A stretch of 64,000 nt of DNA from Dactylosporangium siamense (lineage in GTDB: Bacteria > Actinomycetota > Actinomycetes > Mycobacteriales > Micromonosporaceae): contig NZ_BONQ01000126.1 in the NCBI RefSeq assembly GCF_016862795.1, forward strand, positions 62,001-126,000, written 5' to 3'. Below the pieces are notes generated by a model, which did no database searches, was not told where the DNA came from, and saw nothing but the letters and a program-made list of their open reading frames with translations. Each line of letters starts with the position of its first letter. The first letter of the stretch is position 1. Shown piece by piece: positions 44,644 through 51,492 of this stretch. A program made the position numbers and the translations under genes.

Positions 44644-44778
44644 ATGACCGAGCCCGTGACCATGACCGCCACCCAGCGGACGCTCCGCCGGGCAGCTGCC
44701 GTCCTGGCGGTGCTGGTCAGCGTCCTGGCCGGTTGCTCCGCCAGCGCCGGCGCCGGGACGCTCTCGGCCTGCGCCTGA
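44644..44778 (+). CDS. Tiny putative lipoprotein, 44 aa
   Basis: An ATG at 44644 gives MTEPVTMTATQRTLRRAAAV, a hydrophobic stretch LAVLVSVLAGCSAS with lipobox VLAGC and a very short tail ending SACA. It ends 32 bp before the dehydrogenase start. It is either a genuine small lipoprotein or the N-terminal remnant of a larger lipoprotein whose body was deleted. It is the first frame downstream of the regulator's operator. Confidence 0.4.
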   Translation: MTEPVTMTATQRTLRRAAAVLAVLVSVLAGCSASAGAGTLSACA

Positions 44779-44810
44779 TCATCACGACCGTAACAAGGAG
44801 AGTTCTGCTC

Positions 44811-45833
44811 ATGCGTGTTGCCGTCATGACCGCCCCTGGTGCCGTCCATGTCGAGGATCGGCCCGAGCCCCGGGTCGTCGAGCCCACCGATGCGGTCATC
44901 CGGTTGGCGGCGACCTGCATCTGCGGGTCGGACTTGTGGCCGTACCGGGGCATCGAGACGATCGACGGGCCACGACCGATGGGCCACGAGTACGCCGGCA
45001 TCGTCGAGGAGATCGGCCCAGCGGTCACTACCGTACGGCCCGGTCAGTTCGTCGTCGGCTCGTTCTTCGCCTCCGACAACACGTGCGAGATCTGCCGCTC
45101 CGGTTACCAGTCGTCCTGCATTCAGCGGGAGGCCGCCGCCCCGGGCGGCGCCCAGGCCGAGCGGATGCGGGTCCCGCTCGCCGACGGCACCCTCGTCGCG
45201 ACCCCCGGCATGCCCGACGACGACCTGATCCCGAGCCTGCTCGCCGCGTCAGATGTCCTCGGCACCGGCTGGTTCGCAGCCGTCGCCGCCGCGGTCGGGC
45301 CGGGCAAGACCGTCGCCGTGGTCGGCGACGGGGCCGTCGGCCTGCTCGGCGTGCTTGCCGCGAAGGAACTCGGCGCGGAACGGATCATCGCGATGAGCCG
45401 GCACGAGTCCCGTCAGAAGCTCGCCCTCGAGTACGGCGCCACCGACATCGTCACCACCCGAGGCGATGCCGGGGTGGCCGAAGTCAAGGACCTCACCGGC
45501 GGGCTCGGTGCGCACTCGGTCATCGAGGCGGTCGGCACGCAGGAGTCGATGCTGCAGGCGATCGCCGCCACCCGTCCCGGCGGGCACGTCGGCTACGTCG
45601 GTGTCACCCACAACGTCACCCTGCCCGGCATGGACCTGTTCTTCTCCCACGTGCACCTGCACGGCGGTCCCGCCCCCGTCCGCCGGTTCCTGCCCGACCT
45701 GATCGACCGGATCTGGACCCGCCGGATCGACCCCGGCAAGGTCTTCGACCTGCACCTGCCCCTCGACGAGGCCGCCGCCGGCTACCGGGCCATGGACCAG
45801 CGCGACGCGATCAAAGTCCTGTTGCACCCCTGA
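44811..45833 (+). CDS. Zinc-dependent alcohol dehydrogenase
   Basis: This 340-residue medium-chain dehydrogenase has the catalytic zinc residues Cys38 (ICGSD) and His59-Glu60 (GHEYAG), structural-zinc cysteines 92, 95 and 103 (CEICRSGYQSSC) and the NAD(P)-binding motif VVGDGAVGLLG near residue 168. The start at 44811 follows ACAAGGAGAGTTCTGCTC; longer frames upstream cover the lipoprotein. It oxidises or reduces an alcohol or aldehyde; the substrate is not identifiable. It is followed by the MFS exporter 35 bp later and is probably controlled by the divergent XRE regulator. Confidence 0.92.
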   Translation: MRVAVMTAPGAVHVEDRPEPRVVEPTDAVIRLAATCICGSDLWPYRGIETIDGPRPMGHEYAGIVEEIGPAVTTVRPGQFVVGSFFASDNTCEICRSGYQSSCIQREAAAPGGAQAERMRVPLADGTLVATPGMPDDDLIPSLLAASDVLGTGWFAAVAAAVGPGKTVAVVGDGAVGLLGVLAAKELGAERIIAMSRHESRQKLALEYGATDIVTTRGDAGVAEVKDLTGGLGAHSVIEAVGTQESMLQAIAATRPGGHVGYVGVTHNVTLPGMDLFFSHVHLHGGPAPVRRFLPDLIDRIWTRRIDPGKVFDLHLPLDEAAAGYRAMDQRDAIKVLLHP

Positions 45834-45868
45834 CCCCGGATGCTTACCGCCGCCGAGAAGAGTCTGCG

Positions 45869-47113
45869 ATGTCCCAGTTGATGTCTCTGCCCGGCACCGA
45901 TGTGCCGCTCCCTTCCCTGCGCCGCCAGGCCCGGATCACCGCTGGCCTGGTCGCGACCGTCATCTTGCTGTCGGCGATCGCGCCCCTCGCCACCGACATG
46001 TACGTCCCGGCGTTCCCGCGGGTCGCCGGGGACCTGTCCGCCACCGCGAGTCAGGTCCAGCTGACCCTGACGACCTACTTCGTCGGCATGGCATTGGGGC
46101 AGCTGATCGGCGGGCCGGTCTCCGACCAGCGGGGGCGGCGCCGGCCGCTGCTCGCCGCGCTCGCCGTGATGACCGTCGCTTCGATCGCCTGCGCGGTCAC
46201 CGGCTCCATCGCCGTCATGATGGCGGCCCGGTTCGTGCAGGGGTTCAGCGGCGGCTGGGCCATGGTCATCGGCCGGGCCGTCATCATCGACCTCGCCTCC
46301 GGCGCGCGGCTGGTTCGGCTGCTCAACGTCATGGCCGGCATCGGCGGCGTCGCCCCGATCGTCGGGCCGTTGCTCGGCGCGGTCATCCTGCAGCTGACGC
46401 ACTGGCGGGTGTCGTTCTGGATCGTCGCCGCCCTCGGCCTGTTCATGGCCGTTGCGGTGGCGCTCGCCGTGCCAGAGTCGCTGCCGCCCGAACGCCGTCA
46501 CGGCGGCGGCCTGCGCGCCGTCATGACTGCCGGCGGGGCGGTGCTCGGCCAGCGCCGCTACGTCGGCTACCTGCTGGTCAGCGGTTCGATCATGGCTGCC
46601 CTGTTCGCCTACGTCGCCACCTCGGCCTTCGTGCTGCAGTCGATGAACGGCATGTCCCCGATCGCCTACTCCACCGACTTCGCCGCCAACGCCGGCGGCA
46701 TGACCGCCGCCGCGCTCATCGCCGCCCGGCTGGCCGGCCGGGTCGCAACCCGCACCGTCATCCTCACCGGGCAGCTGACCGCCCTCACCGCCGGCGCCGC
46801 CATGCTCGTCGGCGCGCTGTGGTTCGACACCCCGCTGGCCCTCGTGCTCGGGTGCTTCCTCGCGCTCATGGTCGCGACCGGACTCATCATCGCCAACAGC
46901 GGCGCGCTCGCCGCCGCGGAGGTGCCCGACCACCCCGGCACCGGCTCGGCAGTCCTCGGCTTCGTGCAGTGGGTCGTCGCCGGCCTCACCGCCCCGATCG
47001 CCGGGCTCGGCGGCGAGGACACCGCCGTCCCCGCGGCGCTGATCATGGTCTCGGGAGCGGCACTGTCCATGATCGGCCTGCTGGTCATCGCACGGCCCAA
47101 GAGACCCGAGTAA
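45869..47113 (+). CDS. Bcr/CflA-family drug exporter (MFS)
   Basis: This 414-residue membrane protein has 12 hydrophobic segments and the DHA1 drug exporter signatures TDMYVPAFPRVAGDL, TYFVGMALGQLIGGPVSDQRG (motif A) and IVGPLLGAVI (motif C region). It resembles Bcr/CflA multidrug exporters. The ATG at 45869 follows CGAGAAGAGTCTGCG. It lies directly after the dehydrogenase on the same strand, so the two may form a detoxification operon for an aldehyde, alcohol or drug controlled by the MmyB-type regulator. Confidence 0.9.
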   Translation: MSQLMSLPGTDVPLPSLRRQARITAGLVATVILLSAIAPLATDMYVPAFPRVAGDLSATASQVQLTLTTYFVGMALGQLIGGPVSDQRGRRRPLLAALAVMTVASIACAVTGSIAVMMAARFVQGFSGGWAMVIGRAVIIDLASGARLVRLLNVMAGIGGVAPIVGPLLGAVILQLTHWRVSFWIVAALGLFMAVAVALAVPESLPPERRHGGGLRAVMTAGGAVLGQRRYVGYLLVSGSIMAALFAYVATSAFVLQSMNGMSPIAYSTDFAANAGGMTAAALIAARLAGRVATRTVILTGQLTALTAGAAMLVGALWFDTPLALVLGCFLALMVATGLIIANSGALAAAEVPDHPGTGSAVLGFVQWVVAGLTAPIAGLGGEDTAVPAALIMVSGAALSMIGLLVIARPKRPE

Positions 47114-47188
47114 CGAGCTCGGCCACGTCGCTGCCAGCCGTGCCGCTCCGGCCGCATCGGCAGACGCGAAGCACCTACCGCTGCTGAG

Positions 47189-47340
47189 GCCTGTTGCGGA
47201 TGCAGGAGGGCGGGCCGGTCGAGGAGTTCCGCGCCGGCGGCGTGATCTGGTGCCCGCCGGGCGTCAAGCACTGGCACGGCGCCGGCCTGATGGACCCATG
47301 ACGCACCTCGCGCTCACCGGTTGGCTCGGCGCTGAACCAG
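47189..47340 (+). pseudogene. Cupin-domain fragment
   Basis: Without a start, the plus strand reads [20 protein letters not shown] followed by WHGAG, the second cupin box with its metal-binding His, and then, in another frame, MTHLALTG, which matches the next conserved block (AMTHIAI). The frame change and missing N-terminus make this a decayed cupin of the kind often found next to alcohol dehydrogenases and MFS genes. Confidence 0.5.
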
Positions 47341-47448
47341 CCCGTGGCGATGTTCGCCAGAAACACCGCCCGCTGCTTCACCGCCTCGGGTTCGAGGCCG
47401 TTGTCCGGCTGCGCGATGAGGTCCGTCGCCCGCTCCAAGCCCCCAAAC

Positions 47449-47901
47449 CTATTCGTGAAGCACGCCGTGGCGACCAGCTGCCGGGACGGACATGCGGCGG
47501 ACGACGACGCCGAGGAGATGGCGCTCCTCGGCGTATCCGTAGTGCCGGGAATCGGTGCTGATCGGGCTGTCGCCGAGCAGGACGAGCCGGCCGGGCGGCA
47601 CTGCCGGCTCCGGCACGTCGGCGAGCGGCGGGACGCGGTCGCGTGGCACCGGGTCGCCGGGCACGGCAACCGCCCGTTTGATGACGTGATGGATCGTGTG
47701 CGGGCCCGGGGTGTACCTCATGACGACGACGTCCCCGGTGCGGATGCGACCGAGCGTCGTGCGGCGCACGAGCACCCGGTCGCCGTCGCTGAAGGTGGGC
47801 AGCATGCTCCCGCCGTCGACGGTGACGACCACGAAACGCCTGCCGGCCCAGATCGCGGCCGCCGCCAGGCCGAGCAGCACAGCGAGGCCGCCGAGGATCA
47901 T
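47449..47901 (-). CDS. S26-family signal peptidase-like protease of the Cys-rich peptide locus
   Basis: This 150-residue protein has one N-terminal membrane helix (LAVLLGLAAAAIWAG), then VDGGSMLPTFSDGD with Ser32, the S26 nucleophile, and HHVIKRAVAVPGD with Lys75, the general base. Box E is represented by VLLGDSPISTDSRHYG. It is shorter than housekeeping SipS-type peptidases (about 180-250 residues). It overlaps the ABC exporter by four bases. In this context it is the best candidate to remove the leader of the 64-residue peptide, because the exporter lacks a C39 protease domain; that assignment is inference. Confidence 0.85.
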   Translation of the reverse strand: MILGGLAVLLGLAAAAIWAGRRFVVVTVDGGSMLPTFSDGDRVLVRRTTLGRIRTGDVVVMRYTPGPHTIHHVIKRAVAVPGDPVPRDRVPPLADVPEPAVPPGRLVLLGDSPISTDSRHYGYAEERHLLGVVVRRMSVPAAGRHGVLHE

Positions 47902-49679
47902 GAGGTGTACCCGTTCGCCTGCAGCTTGAAGAGCCGGGCGTAGACGCCGCCCGCCTCGATCAGCTCGTCGTGCCCGCCCAGTTCGGTGATCACGCCCTCG
48001 TCGAGCACGGCGATCCGGTCGGCCTCGCGCACCGCGTTGAGCCGGTGGGAGATCAGCAGGCTGGTGCGGTCGGCGCGGTGTTTGAGCATGCGTTCGTGCA
48101 CGTCGTGCTCGGCCTCCGGGTCCAGGCCGGAGCTTGGCTCGTCGAGGATCATCAGGTCGCACGCGTCGCGGAGGAAGGCGCGGGCCAGGGCGACCCGCTG
48201 CCACTGACCGCCCGAGAGCATGACGCCGGTGTCGGGCCCGTCCATGCCCTGCCCGGCCGCGAACATCCGGGTGAGCATGGTGCCGTAGCCGCCGGGGAGG
48301 GCGGCGAGCCTGTCGTGGGCACCGGCACGGACCGCGGCCGCGCTGATCCTGTCCAGGTCGTCCAGTGCGGTCAGATCACCCACGGCGATGTTGTCTGCGG
48401 CCGTGAAGTCGTAGGCCATGTGGTCCTGGAAGACCGCGCCGATCCGCTCGCGCAGCCGGGCCGGGTCGACGTCCCGCAGGTCGGTGCCGTCCCAGAGGAT
48501 CGTGCCCCTGGTCGGGTCGTACAGGCGGCAGAGCAGCTTGACCACGGTGGACTTGCCCGCGCCGTTGAGCCCGACCAGCGCCACGGCCGCGCCGTGCGGG
48601 ATGGTGAGATCGACCCCGCGCAGGATCCACGGATGGTCGTCGCTGTACCGGAACCACACGTCGCGCAGCTCGATCGAGCCCCGCAGACCGTGCAGCGCAA
48701 CGGGTTCGGCGGCCACCGCGAGATCCGGTGCGCTGTGGACGATCTCGGTGAAGTGGTCGAACATCAGCAGCCGCTGGTGGGTGCCCGCCGCGTCCCGGAT
48801 CAGTCCGCCGAGCGCCGACCGTACCGCGGCCACCGCGATGATGAACATCGACACATCGCCGATCGTCAGCTGATTGCGGCGGGCCGCCAGCAGCGCCCAC
48901 ACGAGGGCGCCGCCGGTGACGAGGGCACCGAGGACCTCCAGCCCGGCGCGCGTGCGGAGGTCCTTGCGATCCATCCGCCGCTCGGCGGCGTCGGCGGTGC
49001 CGCGCTCCCCCAGCATCCGTCCCAGCAGGAACGACCCGAGGTTGAAGAGCCGGATCTCCTTGGCGGCCTCGACGGTGCTGAGCAGCTGCCCGTAGAAGAA
49101 CTCACGGCGCTGGTGCGGCGCGATCTGCCACATCACGCCCGCGCGATTGCGCGACAGCCCGAACTCGGCCCAGAGCGACGGGATCGCGGCGACCGCGACG
49201 ACGACGGTCACCACGGGGCTGATCACGGTGAGCGCGGCGAGGAACCCAATGAGGCTCACCGCGCCACGGCCGAGCCCGAAGACCCCGGTCACGAGGTTGC
49301 CCGCGGCGCTGACGCCCTGCTGGGCGAGGCGCAGGCGGTCGAGGAAGGACGGGTTCTCAAACGGCGCGAGACCCACGAACCGGTCGGTCGCGGTGAAGAG
49401 CCGCTCCGACGCGCCGAGGCTCACCCGGCGGCCCAGATCGTTGCTCAGAAACCTTGCGAGCTGCGGCACCAACGCGACCACCACGCCGGTGGCCGCGAGT
49501 GCGGCGGCGAGCGCCGCGATCGGCCCGTCACCGACGAGCCGATCGAGGATGGACTTCGTCAGCCACGCCACCGCGACGGGTGCGACCGCCTCGACGAGCG
49601 TGGTCAGTCCATAGAGGACGGTCAGAGCGGGAGCGGTACGCCAGACCAGGCCTCCCGCCTCGGCGGCGCTGCGTCTCAT
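47898..49679 (-). CDS. ABC exporter (membrane and ATPase fused) of the Cys-rich peptide locus
   Basis: This 593-residue half-transporter has a six-helix membrane domain (residues 15-290) and a C-terminal ATPase with Walker A GLNGAGKST (370-378), signature LSGGQ (488-492), Walker B LMILDEPSSGLD (509-520) and switch His in LLISHRLNAV. No N-terminal C39 peptidase domain is present, unlike double-glycine bacteriocin exporters. It should export a peptide as a homodimer. It overlaps tlpA upstream and the S26 gene downstream by four bases each, so the three are translated together. Confidence 0.92.
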   Translation of the reverse strand: MRRSAAEAGGLVWRTAPALTVLYGLTTLVEAVAPVAVAWLTKSILDRLVGDGPIAALAAALAATGVVVALVPQLARFLSNDLGRRVSLGASERLFTATDRFVGLAPFENPSFLDRLRLAQQGVSAAGNLVTGVFGLGRGAVSLIGFLAALTVISPVVTVVVAVAAIPSLWAEFGLSRNRAGVMWQIAPHQRREFFYGQLLSTVEAAKEIRLFNLGSFLLGRMLGERGTADAAERRMDRKDLRTRAGLEVLGALVTGGALVWALLAARRNQLTIGDVSMFIIAVAAVRSALGGLIRDAAGTHQRLLMFDHFTEIVHSAPDLAVAAEPVALHGLRGSIELRDVWFRYSDDHPWILRGVDLTIPHGAAVALVGLNGAGKSTVVKLLCRLYDPTRGTILWDGTDLRDVDPARLRERIGAVFQDHMAYDFTAADNIAVGDLTALDDLDRISAAAVRAGAHDRLAALPGGYGTMLTRMFAAGQGMDGPDTGVMLSGGQWQRVALARAFLRDACDLMILDEPSSGLDPEAEHDVHERMLKHRADRTSLLISHRLNAVREADRIAVLDEGVITELGGHDELIEAGGVYARLFKLQANGYTS

Positions 49680-50227
49680 CGCATCGACGGCTTCGGCAGC
49701 ACCGTCATCTCGGTGCCGCTGCTGACGACCTTTCCCTCACCGTCCAGCACGTACAGCGCGGGATAGGTCCGGGACTTGAAGGCCTCGGAGATCTGGCCCT
49801 CGAACCCTTCGGTGACGACCCGAGCGACCGGCGTGAGCAGGTCGGCGTACGCACCGGACTGCCCGGTGTCGCCGACGACGACCGCCATGACCTGCGCCCG
49901 CCCGCCCGGCAGGGTGGCGGCGTATTCGACGAAGGGGGGAATCATCGCGCCGCAGGGCTTGCAGCCCGGCGAGAAGAACGCGACGACGCTCATGGCCGGG
50001 AGCATCTCGCGGGAGATCGGTTCGCCGTCGGTGGTCGTGGCGGCGAAGTCGGCGACCTGGGTGCCCTCCTCGAGCAGCTGCATCGGGCCGCCGGCCACGA
50101 CGCGCTGGGTGGTGCCGGCCAGGAGCTCGGTGTGCTCGCGGAGGCGTCGGATGACACCCACGGTGAGCAGGAGATCGATCACGCACAACGCGCCCACGAT
50201 CACCACGGCGGCGGTTAGAAGACCCAT
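49676..50227 (-). CDS. Membrane-anchored TlpA/MauD-like thioredoxin
   Basis: This 183-residue protein has an N-terminal membrane anchor (LLTAAVVIVGALCVIDLLL) and an extracytoplasmic thioredoxin fold with the active site FFSPGCKPCGAM, Cys89 and Cys92, and a cis-Pro region SRTYPALYVLD. The ATG at 50227 has the site CGAGGAGTTTCCG; the longer upstream frame crosses the promoter. The architecture is like MauD and TlpA, which form or isomerise disulfides outside the membrane. Next to a six-cysteine peptide and a MauE-like protein, the likely job is oxidative folding of the peptide. Confidence 0.88.
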   Translation of the reverse strand: MGLLTAAVVIVGALCVIDLLLTVGVIRRLREHTELLAGTTQRVVAGGPMQLLEEGTQVADFAATTTDGEPISREMLPAMSVVAFFSPGCKPCGAMIPPFVEYAATLPGGRAQVMAVVVGDTGQSGAYADLLTPVARVVTEGFEGQISEAFKSRTYPALYVLDGEGKVVSSGTEMTVLPKPSMR

Positions 50228-50390
50228 CGGAAACTCCTCGGGCAGGTTGGCATCAGGCCCGGTGACGGTATTCAGCGCGGATACATTGCGGATACTTGTC
50301 CGCCACATCCTGGCGGTTTCGCGATATACGGCTCGTATCGCCGGAATGTGCCGGTCCTCCCTAGCGTGACCTGGACGAAAGGAGGGCCAA
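50228..50390. promoter_or_regulatory. Divergent promoter region of the Cys-rich peptide locus with 11-bp-period repeats
   Basis: This 163-bp spacer serves tlpA-ABC-S26 to the left and the peptide gene to the right. GCGGATAC occurs at 50277-50284 and again at 50288-50295, exactly 11 bp apart. Direct repeats of about 7 bp with 11-bp spacing are the known binding pattern of SARP regulators, and a SARP gene lies at 51493. The peptide gene has a strong ribosome site (AAAGGAGGGCCAA) at the right end. Confidence 0.6.
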
Positions 50391-50585
50391 ATGGTCAAGA
50401 CCATGAACGCTGTCAGCGACCGGCTGCTGAGCATTGTTGCCCCTAAGGCAAAGGCTCAGGCGGCGTGTTTCGCGGGCGGCCACGGCTGCAACTACTGCGG
50501 CGCCGGCGCTTACCAGTACTGGTGGCGCATCTACTGCGAGGGTCAGGGCGTCACCACGTACTACAACCCGTGCGGTAGCTGCTAA
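50391..50585 (+). CDS. Precursor of a six-cysteine exported peptide (RiPP- or bacteriocin-like)
   Basis: The 64-residue product has a leader of about 24 residues (MVKTMNAVSDRLLSIVAPKA, then KAQA) ending in an AxA-type signal-peptidase site, and a core of about 40 residues that begins ACFAGGHGCNYC and ends NPCGSC. Cysteines are at 26, 33, 36, 49, 61 and 64 (C-x6-C-x2-C-x12-C-x11-C-x2-C), an even number that suits three disulfides. The centre is aromatic (YQYWWRIY). The leader is not very hydrophobic, so dedicated export is likely. It sits between an oxidase/exporter/peptidase operon and a MauE gene. No lanthionine, lasso or radical-SAM enzyme is nearby. Function is unknown; antimicrobial or signalling roles are possible. 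Confidence 0.85.
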   Translation: MVKTMNAVSDRLLSIVAPKAKAQAACFAGGHGCNYCGAGAYQYWWRIYCEGQGVTTYYNPCGSC

Positions 50586-50599
50586 AAGAGTGATCGATG

Positions 50600-50637
50600 C
50601 CGGCCGTGCCTGTTGCACATCGAACAGGCACGGCCGG
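50600..50637 (+). terminator. Strong hairpin between the peptide gene and mauE-like gene
   Basis: CCGGCCGTGCCTGTT and AACAGGCACGGCCGG form a perfect 15-bp stem with an 8-base loop, 14 bp after the peptide stop. Such a partial terminator would let the precursor be made in excess over the downstream maturation gene, as in many peptide clusters. Confidence 0.8.
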
Positions 50638-50742
50638 TGCCAGTTTGTGGCGTGACAACTCCGCCACGGACAGAACCCCGGTGAGCGCCGGATGTATCGG
50701 GATTGTGCGTGATGTGTGCCGGGCGCTCGTAGCGTGCCGGGC

Positions 50743-51267
50743 ATGGGGTATGTGGCGTTCGGTGCCCAGGTGCTGCTCTGCGTGACCTTCGCGGTCGCGG
50801 CGGTGGCGAAGCTGCGTGACCTGGCCGGTTTCCGGGAGTCCCTGGACCGGCTGCTGCCGCTCGCGCACACGTTGCCGGCGGGCACCAGGATGACGGCGGC
50901 TGCCGTGGTACCGGTGGCCGAGTTGACGATCGCGGCGCTGCTCGTGGTTCCGGGCGCGGCGACCATCGGTACCGTGGCCGCACTGCTGATGACGGTCGGC
51001 TTCACCGCCGTGGTCGGGCTGGCCCTGCGACGCGGGGACCGGGCACCGTGCCGGTGCTTCGGGGCGTCGGAGCGGCGGCTGGGACCGCAGCACCTCGTGC
51101 GCAACGTCCTCCTCACGGTGTTCGCGGCGCTGGGCCTGGCGGGCGGCGCGACCGAGCCCGCCGGTCTCCTCGTCGCCGGGTTCGCCGGGGTCGTCGGGGC
51201 GCTGTTGGTGGTGTGGGCCGACGACATCGCGGGACTGTTCGGCCCCGGCCCGGCGTATCGACGGTGA
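50743..51267 (+). CDS. MauE/DoxX-like redox membrane protein of the Cys-rich peptide locus
   Basis: This 174-residue protein has four membrane helices (FGAQVLLCVTFAVAAVAKL; AAVVPVAELTIAALLVVPGA; LLMTVGFTAVVGLALRRG; VLLTVFAALGLAGGA) and the motif APCRCFGASE with Cys103 and Cys105, which marks MauE-type proteins. MauE and MauD are both needed to form the many disulfides of methylamine dehydrogenase small subunit. A MauE-like protein together with the TlpA/MauD-like protein across the promoter therefore implies a membrane relay for disulfide formation in the peptide. The ATG at 50743 starts MGYVAFGAQV. Confidence 0.85.
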   Translation: MGYVAFGAQVLLCVTFAVAAVAKLRDLAGFRESLDRLLPLAHTLPAGTRMTAAAVVPVAELTIAALLVVPGAATIGTVAALLMTVGFTAVVGLALRRGDRAPCRCFGASERRLGPQHLVRNVLLTVFAALGLAGGATEPAGLLVAGFAGVVGALLVVWADDIAGLFGPGPAYRR

Positions 51268-51492
51268 CCGTGTTGCGGCCGGCCGGGTGCGCCGGCGTCC
51301 TGCTCGCCCTCCAAGATCCCAGGTCAGCGGCGTGATGCCGCGCCCGCCCGGGTGAAGCACCGCGGGTCTGCGCTGTTTCCGGTAGGTGGCAGGGTCTTTA
51401 CAATCGCTCGCTCTTTTGCGAACTTTGCAGCAGATATTGAACGATGTCGTGCAAGTCCATGACGACAATCTGTCTGTATACGGGGAGCGTTC
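51268..51492 (+). promoter_or_regulatory. Upstream region of the SARP gene
   Basis: This 225-bp gap becomes AT-richer after 51390 (GGGTCTTTACAATCG and TTTGCGAACTTTGC). TTTACA near 51400 could be a -35 element. The last 20 bp contain GGGGAGCGTTC, a modest ribosome site for the GTG start. No repeat equal to the 11-bp-period GCGGATAC pair was seen. Confidence 0.4.

Noticed and set aside
47970..49766. 598-codon plus frame opposite the ABC exporter
   Set aside because: Antisense shadow; the minus strand encodes a complete exporter with Walker motifs.
50391..50585. Assignment of the Cys-rich peptide as a lanthipeptide, lasso peptide or double-glycine bacteriocin
   Set aside because: There is no LanB/LanC/LanM, lasso protease or cyclase, the leader does not end in GG, and the exporter lacks a C39 domain.
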